Of a DNA stretch of 64,000 nt, positions 34,348 through 42,458 are shown one piece after another. The DNA is from Oscillospiraceae bacterium. GTDB lineage: Bacteria; Bacillota; Clostridia; Oscillospirales; Ruminococcaceae. Both the position numbers and the translations under genes were made by a program. The notes beneath the pieces are model-generated. The model was given only the letters and a program-made list of their open reading frames with translations. It was not told the origin of the DNA and made no database searches. The stretch is taken from NCBI GenBank assembly GCA_902766785.1, contig CACXEO010000096.1:79152-143151 (forward strand), in the 5' to 3' direction. Within the stretch, counting starts at the first letter, position 1. Each line of letters begins with the position of its first letter.

Positions 34348-35661
34348 CTATCTTTCCTCCTGGTCTTCTTCAATCGCGGCGAGAATGTCCTCCACACCGA
34401 GGTCATAGAGCGCGTCGGACAAATCTTCAAATTTCAACTCCCGCACTTCTCCGGTCGCCATATTCTTCACTTTAGCGGCGCCGCCGGCGAGCTCATCGTC
34501 GCCCAGCACCATTGACATCCGGGCGCCTATTTTACCCGCGTACTTCATCTGGGCCTTTAAACTTCTGCCCACGCTGTCGCACTCCACATAAAAGCCCTCC
34601 CGGCGCAGGCTGTTGGTAAGGGCGCTTGCCTTAATTCCGGCCTCTTCGCCAATATTGGCAATATAAAGTTCACAGGCGCGCTCTTTCGGGATTTCGATCC
34701 CCTGCGCATCCATAATCATTAAAAGGCGTTCCAAGCCCATGGCAAAGCCAAGCCCCGGTGTTTTTGCGCCGCCGAGCTGTTCAATCAGCCCATCGTACCG
34801 GCCGCCGCCGCAGACTGTGCTCTGGGCGCCAAGATCGTTTGAGACAAATTCAAAAACAGTTTTGGTATAATAATCAAGCCCGCGCACGATCTTTGGGTTG
34901 ATCACATATGGAATCCCCATCACATCAAGGCGCTTTTTCACGCCGTCAAAATGAACCCTGCAGTCATCGCAGAGATAGTCGAGCATAACCGGTGCGTCCT
35001 TTGCAATCTCAGCGCAGACTGGGCTCTTACAATCGAGAATCCTCATCGGGTTTTTCTCAAGCCGGGTCAGGCAGGTTTCGCAGAGCTGTCCCTTATAGCC
35101 TTCAAAATAGGCCTTGAGCGCCGCGTGGTATTTGGCCCGGCATTCCGGGCAGCCAATCGAATTGAGTTGGATCTCCAGGTTTTTGATCCCCATCGTATGG
35201 AAAATTTCATCCGCTACGCCAATTACTTCAGCGTCCGCGGCTGGGGAGGCGGAACCGAGCATCTCCACCCCAAACTGGTGGAATTCGCGCAGCCTGCCCG
35301 CCTGCGGCTTTTCATACCGGAAACAGGAAGTCAAATAGCTGAGCTTGAGCGGAAGGGCTTCGTTTAAAAGCCCCCGTTCCAAGACTGCCCGCATGGTACC
35401 CGCCGTTCCTTCCGGGCGCAGCGTGATGGAACGTTCCGTCCCGTTTACGGTAAAGGTATACATCTCTTTCTGAACCACGTCGGTGGTATCGCCTACCGAA
35501 CGGGTAAAAAGCTCCGTGTGTTCAAAGGTTGGAAAACGAATTTGCCGGAAGCCGTAAAGCGCCGAAACTTCGGTGACAAGGTCTTCCACAAACCGCCAGC
35601 GGTAGCTTTGGCTCGGCAAAACATCCTGTGTACCGCGCGGGGCCCTGTATTGTACTGCCAT
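34348..35661 (-). CDS. hisS: Histidyl-tRNA synthetase
   Basis: A 437-residue class II synthetase charging tRNA-His. Signatures are APRGTQDVLPSQSYRWRFVE, IRFPTFEHTELFTRSVGD, SYLTSCFRYEKPQAGRLREF (motif 2), the histidine-specific RGLDYYTKTVFEFV, and motif 3 GLGFAMGLERLLMI. The C-terminal anticodon-binding domain follows. The GGGAG before ATG 35661 supports the start. The upstream leader has terminator-like hairpins (described separately), but no T-box sequence was found. It is first in the hisS-aspS operon. Confidence 0.96.
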   Translation of the reverse strand: MAVQYRAPRGTQDVLPSQSYRWRFVEDLVTEVSALYGFRQIRFPTFEHTELFTRSVGDTTDVVQKEMYTFTVNGTERSITLRPEGTAGTMRAVLERGLLNEALPLKLSYLTSCFRYEKPQAGRLREFHQFGVEMLGSASPAADAEVIGVADEIFHTMGIKNLEIQLNSIGCPECRAKYHAALKAYFEGYKGQLCETCLTRLEKNPMRILDCKSPVCAEIAKDAPVMLDYLCDDCRVHFDGVKKRLDVMGIPYVINPKIVRGLDYYTKTVFEFVSNDLGAQSTVCGGGRYDGLIEQLGGAKTPGLGFAMGLERLLMIMDAQGIEIPKERACELYIANIGEEAGIKASALTNSLRREGFYVECDSVGRSLKAQMKYAGKIGARMSMVLGDDELAGGAAKVKNMATGEVRELKFEDLSDALYDLGVEDILAAIEEDQEER

Positions 35662-36001
35662 AAATTACTCCCTCTCTTTTTGCAGGGCATGCCCCGCGTT
35701 ATTTCGCATTTAAAAACCGCACTTACAGGCGTCACCTGCCGCGGCTGTGTGAACTTTACTGCCTCCAACCGGTCCATCGGCAGTATGTACCTTTCAGTCC
35801 ATGCGCCCAAAAACCGGTTTTAGTATTGTGAATCATCAGCCGGAGCTGCCATAGCCCTTTCTGAAAAAGGCGGCTGATATAAACACCGGATACCGGAAAG
35901 ACTTTGTCTTTCACAGGTTTCCACAATAAAGCTCCTCATCCTTGCGGCTGAGGAGCGAAATGTCAAAAACTACCGTTTTCTTTTTCCGCGGAACGCCAGC
36001 C
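35662..36001 (-). promoter_or_regulatory. hisS leader and terminator region (340 bp without a gene)
   Basis: Read leftward: the mgsA terminator hairpin GCTCCTCA/TGAGGAGC (about 35929-35956). Then a hairpin CCGC..CAGG/CCTG..GCGG followed by TTTTT around 35700-35745, which is a terminator-like structure before hisS. Last is a GCGGGG/CCCTGC hairpin next to the RBS (35680-35700). There is no T-box core sequence. This may be an attenuator of unknown type. An ORF in this region has no family resemblance and I do not call it. Confidence 0.5.
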
Positions 36002-36406
36002 CTAACGGTTTGGGTTGACAATATTTCGCCAGTCAAGGTCGCCGCGTTCCAGACCGTGAATCAACACCTCGGCGGTTGCAATATTGGTCGCAACCGGAAT
36101 ATTATGCACGTCGCAAAGGCGCAGCATATTCATCTCGTTGATTTCGTGGGTCTTAGAAGTCATCGGATCCCGGAAAAAAAGCAGCAGGTCAATTTCATTG
36201 CAGGCAATACGGGAGGAAATCTGCTGATCCCCGCCGTGGCTGCCACTTAAGAAACGTTGGATTTCAAGGCCAGTTGCTTCAGAAACCAGCTTGCCGGTTG
36301 TGCCGGTCGCACAAAGGTTATGCCTGCTTAAAATACCACAGTAAGCAATACAGAATTGTACCATCAGTTCTTTTTTGGAATCGTGCGCAATCACTGCTAT
36401 GTTCAT
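36002..36406 (-). CDS. mgsA: Methylglyoxal synthase
   Basis: A 134-residue enzyme converting dihydroxyacetone phosphate to methylglyoxal and phosphate, a glycolytic bypass. The family motifs are clear: [48 protein letters not shown] (phosphate binding with Gly-Asp), [20 protein letters not shown] and [19 protein letters not shown]. It lies 12 bp after minD at the end of the mre/PBP2/minD cluster. This position next to cell-shape genes is seen in other Clostridia. Confidence 0.96.
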   Translation of the reverse strand: MNIAVIAHDSKKELMVQFCIAYCGILSRHNLCATGTTGKLVSEATGLEIQRFLSGSHGGDQQISSRIACNEIDLLLFFRDPMTSKTHEINEMNMLRLCDVHNIPVATNIATAEVLIHGLERGDLDWRNIVNPNR

Positions 36407-36418
36407 TATAAATCCCCC

Positions 36419-37153
36419 TTACTGTATCAATAATTCCACATAATCACCCAAAATACGAGAAGCGATATTTTCAAATACCCTGGCGCAAAGGGTGGCCCTT
36501 TGGAAAGAATCCGGGCCGAATTCAATAGAGGAAAGCTCACTGCTCACCGGGACGACCCCAATCAGCTGCGCTCCGACCAAGTCAATGACCGCGTCCAAAT
36601 CCTCAATTTCATTGAGACGTATCTTTTTATGGTGTACCTTGTTAATGACAAGCCTCACCTTAGACGCACCGTACTGCTCCAACATCCCGGTCAGGCGGCC
36701 TGCGTCACGCGCACTGACCATATCCGGGGTCGCAACCACTAAAACAAGGTCGGCAATTTTCGGCGCCAGCAGAAGCGAAACACCAATCCCTGCCGGAGCG
36801 TCAATAATAACTGTGTCAAAATAACGGGAAAGAGCCTCACAGAACGCCGCAACGTCATCATAATCAATACGGGACGAAATCCCGGAAGGAGCGACGACCA
36901 GCGAAAGATACCCGTCTGAAGTGACAGGAACCACCCCGTCGCTCAATCGGCACTCTCCCCGCAGAATATTTCCCAGGTCATAAACGGCACGGTCCTCCAC
37001 CCCAAGCATCAGGTCAAGACCGCGTAGGCCGATGTCCAGTTCGACAATCACCGTTTTCCGGCGCATAGCCGCAAAAGTCATCCCCAGGGCAGACCCCACT
37101 GTGGATTTCCCAACACCGCCTTTTCCAGAAGTTACTAAAATTACATTCGACAT
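36419..37153 (-). CDS. minD: MinD-like septum-site ATPase
   Basis: A 244-residue ATPase of the MinD/ParA family that in related bacteria positions the division site on the membrane. The deviant Walker A is VTSGKGGVGKSTVGSAL (residues ~7-23). Further motifs are VELDIGLRGLDLMLG and VIIDAPAGIGVS. The C-terminal tail (ENIASRILGDYVELLIQ) is amphipathic but lacks the usual Lys-rich membrane helix. The usual partners MinC and MinE are not in the cluster; MinD sits alone between PBP2 and mgsA. The start is ATG 37153 with GAGG 7 bp upstream; the ATG two codons earlier is too close. Confidence 0.88.
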   Translation of the reverse strand: MSNVILVTSGKGGVGKSTVGSALGMTFAAMRRKTVIVELDIGLRGLDLMLGVEDRAVYDLGNILRGECRLSDGVVPVTSDGYLSLVVAPSGISSRIDYDDVAAFCEALSRYFDTVIIDAPAGIGVSLLLAPKIADLVLVVATPDMVSARDAGRLTGMLEQYGASKVRLVINKVHHKKIRLNEIEDLDAVIDLVGAQLIGVVPVSSELSSIEFGPDSFQRATLCARVFENIASRILGDYVELLIQ

Positions 37154-37240
37154 AAACATACCTCAAATACATTTTACCCATATTGAGGGCATTTGTCAAA
37201 AGTTTTAGCAAAATAACCAAATTTTGATCTGATTTAAACC

Positions 37241-39280
37241 TTATTCAGCCACAGAGCTGCTGTCTGAGGCATTCAAAGAAGAATCGGACAGCGCTGTCTG
37301 CTGTCCCGAACGCTGGGCTTTCAGCTCGTTATACGCATTGATAACCTGTGCCATCATATCCGCCGAGTATTCGCCGCCTTCTATCACAGCGGCAAATGAA
37401 ATTTCCGGCATAGATTGAGCAGGGTAAAACCCAATAACCGTAGAATTGGTCAAAGTTTTGGTCACCTGAGGCGTACCGGTTTTGATTGCGACCCCTCCCG
37501 GAATATTGACCATAGTAGCCCGGTTGTTCGCCGCCCCCTGCATACCGCGGTGGATGATATCATACACATCGTCCTGACCAGCTAACTCGTTATTAAGAAC
37601 CTCCGGCTGAGTTTCCTCAACCGTTTGGGTCAAGTCATAATTGCCGACCGACTTGATGATATGCGCCGCATACCGGGTTCCCTTGTTGGCAATTGTCATC
37701 GCCTGAATTGCCAGCTGAAGCGGGGTAACCTTTGTTTCAGACTGACCGATCGCCGCCTGCCAGGTGTTTCCCTGGTACCAGGTGCCGCCGCTTTCTTCTA
37801 CCAGTGCGGGGCTTGCTACAAAACCCTGTTCATTGCCGATTTCAAGCCCGGTCTTTTCACCAAGGCCGTAAATTGCAGCGTACTTGTCAATTAAATCAAT
37901 GCCAAGGCGTCTGCCGACATCGTAAAAGAAGATATTGCAGGACTTCGTCAACGCTTCAACCACCGCAATGTTCCCGTGGACCCCCGTACAGGTCGGGTGA
38001 TAGCCGTTCGGGCTGGTATCATAATAGTAAGTACCTCCGCAGTGAACCGTACTACCCTCAACAATTATACCCTCGAGTAGCGCCCCAGTCGCCGTAACAG
38101 TTTTAAAAGTAGAACCAGGGCGGTAAATTTCACGGAACGCACGGTTCCTTTTGGGTTTGAGCGGATCTTTCTCAATTTGGGCGCTGAGCTCCGGATCTTC
38201 TAAGTCGGACAGCTTATAAGTTGGGTAGGTAGCGGCCGCCAGCACCTCGCCGTTATTGGGATCCAGCACAACAATTGCGCCTGCATTTGCCTCTTTTCCC
38301 CTGCCGCCTGCCCGCTGGAGATTTTTTATAAAGTTTTCTAAAATATCCTGAACCTGTTTTTGAAATTCCTTGTCAATGGTCAGCATGACCGAGTTGCCGG
38401 CAACCGGTTCCTTGGCCGTGGTAGTGGAGATAACCTCCCCTTTATTGTTCTGTTCCACCCGGATAATGCCTGCCGTCCCGCGCAGGTCGGCTTCCATAAC
38501 TTCCTCAATTCCGCCGCGTCCCACCAGGTCGTTGAGGGCGTAACCCTTGCTGGTGTACTCATCCACCTCATCCGGGAAAATAGCAGACATGGTCCCCAGG
38601 ACATGAGGGATGACATCCCCTTCCCCATAGTCCCGGATTGACTCCGCAGAAACCGAAACTCCCGGGTATTTAAAGCTCAGTTCCTCAATGGTTGAAACTG
38701 TTTCAGGGTCAATATCCTCCGCAAAGGTATAACGGTTGTAAATAGAAAAATCCTTGGCAAACATACTATAGCGCACGCCTGCCAGCGTCCGCCGTTCATC
38801 GCCGGAATAACCGCTCAATCCAAATTTATCCGCAATCGCGTCCATGCACTCCTCCGCCGTAGCATAGGTCTGCATCCCGAGCTTGCTCTTCATCCGGGCA
38901 ACTTCTTCGTCTTTTCCGGGGAGGAAGTAATAGGGGCTAGTCTCCGAAACCGGCAGATCGTCCACCCATTCCTTTCCGGATTCTTTAAGGATTTTTGTCA
39001 GGGCGAGAATGGTTTCGTTTTCCGTTTCCTCTTTTAAAAACGCCCGGTCAAACACCAGGTTAAACCCCGCTTTATTCGTGACCAGCTCGTTCCCGTAACG
39101 GTCCACAATCCTGCCGCGCGCAGCGTTGACCGATACCTCGCTCACCGTCTTGCTGCCGGCCGCCTCCAAGTATTTTTCGCCGTTTACAACCTGGTACTCA
39201 ATCAGACGGAAGCCGCAAAGGGCGCCCATTACCACAACCGCTACCGCCAGGGCGATAACCCGTACTCTTCCGTTTTTCAT
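37241..39280 (-). CDS. mrdA: Penicillin-binding protein 2 (elongation transpeptidase)
   Basis: A 679-residue membrane-anchored transpeptidase of the elongasome. The N-terminal transmembrane helix (residues ~8-28) is followed by the dimerisation domain with AARGRIVDRYGNEL and a large insertion. The catalytic domain has the active serine in PGSTFK, SCN in LTKSCNIFFYDVG, and KTGTPQ near the end. The C-terminal tail is Ser-rich. The start is ATG 39280 with GGAGG close by, not the ATG 12 codons upstream. It lies between mreD and minD, as expected for the rod-shape cluster. Confidence 0.95.
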   Translation of the reverse strand: MKNGRVRVIALAVAVVVMGALCGFRLIEYQVVNGEKYLEAAGSKTVSEVSVNAARGRIVDRYGNELVTNKAGFNLVFDRAFLKEETENETILALTKILKESGKEWVDDLPVSETSPYYFLPGKDEEVARMKSKLGMQTYATAEECMDAIADKFGLSGYSGDERRTLAGVRYSMFAKDFSIYNRYTFAEDIDPETVSTIEELSFKYPGVSVSAESIRDYGEGDVIPHVLGTMSAIFPDEVDEYTSKGYALNDLVGRGGIEEVMEADLRGTAGIIRVEQNNKGEVISTTTAKEPVAGNSVMLTIDKEFQKQVQDILENFIKNLQRAGGRGKEANAGAIVVLDPNNGEVLAAATYPTYKLSDLEDPELSAQIEKDPLKPKRNRAFREIYRPGSTFKTVTATGALLEGIIVEGSTVHCGGTYYYDTSPNGYHPTCTGVHGNIAVVEALTKSCNIFFYDVGRRLGIDLIDKYAAIYGLGEKTGLEIGNEQGFVASPALVEESGGTWYQGNTWQAAIGQSETKVTPLQLAIQAMTIANKGTRYAAHIIKSVGNYDLTQTVEETQPEVLNNELAGQDDVYDIIHRGMQGAANNRATMVNIPGGVAIKTGTPQVTKTLTNSTVIGFYPAQSMPEISFAAVIEGGEYSADMMAQVINAYNELKAQRSGQQTALSDSSLNASDSSSVAE

Positions 39281-39400
39281 TAGAACCTCCGTTCGTTTGA
39301 AACCTGTGTTGTGCATTCAGACTTTGGATAAAATTTGCCAATGCAAAAAACAAACACGGCAGCGGTAAAAATGCGCCGCCCGTTTTTGCAAATACAGTTC

Positions 39401-39919
39401 TTACTGTTCCATCAAACTTTCAAATTTGTTGTGCAGCCGCCGTATAAGAAAAAACAAAAGCGGCGTCACCACCGTTGTATAAAGCGCGGTGGGCAGAATA
39501 TACCGCAGCAGAATCAAATGGCTATCGGCATATCCCCAAATCAGGTAGAAGAATAAAAAGTCGAGCAGCCCCTGAAGAACCATGGTAAGGCCGCAGAACA
39601 TCATGGAATTTAAAAAGTTGTTCCCTATAAAATACATGGTTGCAAGGGAAATGACAATACAGCAGACCATTAGGACAGCCGCGTTGAAACCCGGCGTTTT
39701 GCCGGATGAAAAATCCCACATAAAGCCTGCAATAATCCCGAACGCCATGGCGTACCCCTCCCGCTCCTGCATGGAAACAGCCACGGCAAACGCAACAATA
39801 AAAACCGGGCGGATATCAAAAATCCCAAGAAAAGAAAAGGTGGTCTGAGCAATGAAAAACAAATACAGCAGCACAAGGTAGGTCGCCCACTTAATGACTG
39901 AAACCGTTGTCTTGCGCAT
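39401..39919 (-). CDS. mreD: Rod-shape determining protein MreD
   Basis: A 172-residue integral membrane protein with five to six hydrophobic segments, a component of the MreBCD cell-elongation complex. The sequence is typical of the family only in hydrophobic profile (for example FFIAQTTFSFLGIFDIRPVF, then WDFSSGKTPGFNAAVLMVCC). Its ATG overlaps the TGA of mreC (TGATG). A 120-bp gap with a G+C-rich hairpin and T-rich run separates it from the downstream PBP2 gene. Confidence 0.9.
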   Translation of the reverse strand: MRKTTVSVIKWATYLVLLYLFFIAQTTFSFLGIFDIRPVFIVAFAVAVSMQEREGYAMAFGIIAGFMWDFSSGKTPGFNAAVLMVCCIVISLATMYFIGNNFLNSMMFCGLTMVLQGLLDFLFFYLIWGYADSHLILLRYILPTALYTTVVTPLLFFLIRRLHNKFESLMEQ

Positions 39920-40773
39920 CAGTCCTCACCGCCCTGGTTTTTTCCGAAAAAGTCGGTAATGATGAAAACCTGTTTGACTGTCTTAACGTCGAAAACCGGG
40001 GTTACCTTGGTATAGGAAGTGATCCCGTGCTCCTCGGTCTGAATTGTTCCGGCCTTTCCAATAATGACCCCCTTGGGGTAGATTCCGCCGGCGCCCGAAG
40101 TCACGATGAGGTCACCCTCTTTAATCTCGCTGTCTGTCCCAAGGTTTGAAAGCTTGCAGCTGTTTTCCTCGGACAATGCCACCGTACCGGTTACAATTCC
40201 AATTTCGCCCGTCCCCTGCTCCATCGCACCGATTTTAAGTTCCGGGCTCAGGATGGTAGTCACCTTGGAATAAACCTCTCCCACCTCTGTGACAACGCCG
40301 ACAAGGCCCTCTGCGGTAATGACCGTATCCCGGACTTTGATGCCGTGGAGCGAGCCCTTGTCAATGGTAAAGGCACCAAAACGCTCAGAAGGGTCCCTCG
40401 CGACAACCGTAGCTGCAACCATCTGGATGTTGGGGTCTTCCTCTTTTAAGCCGGCGAGTTCCTTGAGCTGCTCGTTTTCCCTCTTAATCTTGTCGTAATC
40501 GACCATATCTTCCCGCAGCTCCGCAATTTCTTCCCGGAGCTGCTGGTTTTGTTCGTAATATTCCTGCGCATTCACAAATTTCCCGAAAAAATCGGTAGCC
40601 GTCTCCGAAATATACGAAGACAGCTTCTGGAACGGAGCCGAAATGGCCCCCACTATTTGAGATGTCACCGCTCCAACCCCGTTTTGGGAGATGGCGTAGA
40701 TCATGAAGCCCAGCAAAAGCGCCAGCACAACCATGACTACTTTAAAGAACCTACTGCGAAAGAACTCGCGCAT
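39919..40773 (-). CDS. mreC: Rod-shape determining protein MreC
   Basis: A 284-residue bitopic protein. An N-terminal transmembrane helix (residues ~8-28) is followed by a coiled coil (EYYEQNQQLREEIAELREDM, residues ~70-105) and the beta-barrel MreC core: VVARDPSERFGAFTIDKGSL, then VITAEGLVGVVTEVGEVYSK and GIVTGTVALSEENSCKL. It scaffolds the elongasome outside the membrane. The gene follows mreB by 70 bp and overlaps mreD. Confidence 0.94.
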   Translation of the reverse strand: MREFFRSRFFKVVMVVLALLLGFMIYAISQNGVGAVTSQIVGAISAPFQKLSSYISETATDFFGKFVNAQEYYEQNQQLREEIAELREDMVDYDKIKRENEQLKELAGLKEEDPNIQMVAATVVARDPSERFGAFTIDKGSLHGIKVRDTVITAEGLVGVVTEVGEVYSKVTTILSPELKIGAMEQGTGEIGIVTGTVALSEENSCKLSNLGTDSEIKEGDLIVTSGAGGIYPKGVIIGKAGTIQTEEHGITSYTKVTPVFDVKTVKQVFIITDFFGKNQGGED

Positions 40774-40843
40774 TGCTGCCTCCTGCTACCGATTTTGTCA
40801 TCCGGCCGCCTCTCCACAAAAACAGGCCAGCGTTTTAAGCGGA

Positions 40844-41857
40844 TTAATAACGCGGGGAATCGTCCGAGAGGACGTCGTAAAGTTTATCGCTGTTTTCAAG
40901 CACCATTCCGGTTCCCTGGGCAACGCAGTCCAGCGGATTTTCCGCAACATGTACCGGCATGCCGGTTTCGTTGTGAATCATAATATCAAGGCCGCTGAGC
41001 AGGGCGCCGCCGCCGGTGAGCATGATGCCGCCGTCGATAATATCCGCCGCAAGTTCCGGCGGGGTTTTTTCGAGTGTAATTTTAATGGCCTCAATCACTT
41101 TTTCAAGCGGCTCCGCCAGCGCTTCCCTGACTTCTTCCGAGGTGACGGTGAGGTTTTCCGGCAGACCGTTCAAAAGGTTTCTGCCCTTGACGTCCATGGT
41201 GCGCTCCTCCTCCAGCGGATAAGCGGAACCAATTTCAAGCTTGATATTCTCGGCTGTGCGCTCACCGATAAGAAGGTTGTATTTTTTCTTTAAGTAGTCG
41301 ATAATGGAACGGTCGAACTCGTCCCCCGCGACACGGACTGAACGGGACGCAACGATACCGCCCAGCGAAATAACCGCTACTTCTGAGGTGCCGCCGCCGA
41401 TATCGACGACCATGCTGCCGCGCGGCTCCGCAACGGGAAGGCCTGCGCCGATTGCGGCAGCCATCGGCTCTTCAATGATCGCTACCTTTTTCGCGCCCGC
41501 GCGCTCCGCCGATTCTTTAACGGCGCGGCGCTCTACCGCCGTAACGCCCGACGGGATGCAGATGATGACGCGCGGCTTGGAAAAGCTCTTCGCCAGCGCT
41601 TTTTTTATAAACTCCTGGAGCATTGCTGTTGTGACCTCAAAGTCGGCGATTACGCCGTCCTTGAGCGGACGGACCGCCACAATGGAGCCCGGCGTTCTGC
41701 CGATAACGTCTTTCGCTTCCCGGCCAACCGAGCGGACGGTATTGCTGCGGGTATCAACCGCAACAACCGAAGGCTCGCGGATGATAACCCCTTTACCTCT
41801 CATATAAATTAAAGTATTCGCAGTACCAAGGTCAATTCCAATGTCACGTGAAAACAT
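40844..41857 (-). CDS. mreB: Rod-shape determining protein MreB (actin homologue)
   Basis: A 337-residue actin-like ATPase that guides lateral wall growth. Motifs: [20 protein letters not shown] (phosphate 1), [17 protein letters not shown] (phosphate 2), and the adenosine motif in [17 protein letters not shown]. It starts at ATG 41857 with AAAGGGG upstream. It begins the mreB-mreC-mreD-PBP2-minD-mgsA series; dut is upstream in the same direction but separated by 145 bp of AT-rich DNA that likely holds a promoter. Confidence 0.97.
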   Translation of the reverse strand: MFSRDIGIDLGTANTLIYMRGKGVIIREPSVVAVDTRSNTVRSVGREAKDVIGRTPGSIVAVRPLKDGVIADFEVTTAMLQEFIKKALAKSFSKPRVIICIPSGVTAVERRAVKESAERAGAKKVAIIEEPMAAAIGAGLPVAEPRGSMVVDIGGGTSEVAVISLGGIVASRSVRVAGDEFDRSIIDYLKKKYNLLIGERTAENIKLEIGSAYPLEEERTMDVKGRNLLNGLPENLTVTSEEVREALAEPLEKVIEAIKITLEKTPPELAADIIDGGIMLTGGGALLSGLDIMIHNETGMPVHVAENPLDCVAQGTGMVLENSDKLYDVLSDDSPRY

Positions 41858-42002
41858 AAAGTTCCCCTTTCTATCCCTCACACAAAATTGTGCGTTTTTT
41901 ACATTCCTTTTTCATTTAGGGCTATAACAGTTCTATTATAACCGCATCGTCGGAAATTCTCAATAAAAAAATCCGAAAAATTTGTTAATATTGTAGAATT
42001 TT

Positions 42003-42440
42003 CTATTTTCCCGTCGAGCCAAACCCGCCTGCCCCGCGTTCGGTTGGATCGAGTTCAGCGACCTCACGAAGCTCCGGCAGGCAGACCGGAGCCAGGATCA
42101 TCTGGGCAATTCGTTCAAACGGGGCCACCGTATACGGCTCTTTCCCTATATTGGTTAGGGTTACCAAAATTTCACCCCTATAATCACTGTCTATGACACC
42201 CACACAATTTGCCGGGATAATTCCGTACTTTGTCGCAAGCCCGCTTCTGGCATAGACAAAAGCTGCAAGCCCAGGCGAGGGGATAGAAAGGGCAATCCCG
42301 GTGCCGATCCGCACCCGCTCACCGGGGCCGATCACAGCCGGTTCATCCAGCAGGGCGTACAAATCGTACCCCGCGCTCCCCTCCGTTGCGCGGAGCGGGG
42401 TTTTCGCCCTCGGGTCGGTCCTTTGAAATTCCAGTACCAT
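42003..42440 (-). CDS. dut: Deoxyuridine 5'-triphosphate nucleotidohydrolase (dUTPase)
   Basis: A 145-residue trimeric dUTPase, keeping uracil out of DNA and supplying dUMP. The five conserved motifs are visible: EGSAGYDLYA, the Ser-containing ARSGLATKYGI, GVIDSDYRGEI, FERIAQMIL and the C-terminal RGAGGFGSTGK arm. It lies 18 bp downstream of the U32 peptidase gene in the same direction. There is no sign that it is phage-derived. Confidence 0.95.
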   Translation of the reverse strand: MVLEFQRTDPRAKTPLRATEGSAGYDLYALLDEPAVIGPGERVRIGTGIALSIPSPGLAAFVYARSGLATKYGIIPANCVGVIDSDYRGEILVTLTNIGKEPYTVAPFERIAQMILAPVCLPELREVAELDPTERGAGGFGSTGK

Positions 42441-42458
42441 CTTTATAAATCCTCTTTT

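Noticed and set aside
35493..35810. 105-aa leftward frame covering the hisS leader
   Set aside because: Most of it is in the wrong frame of hisS; no RBS.
36500..36742. Rightward short frames inside minD
   Set aside because: Antisense to a real conserved gene; no expression signal.
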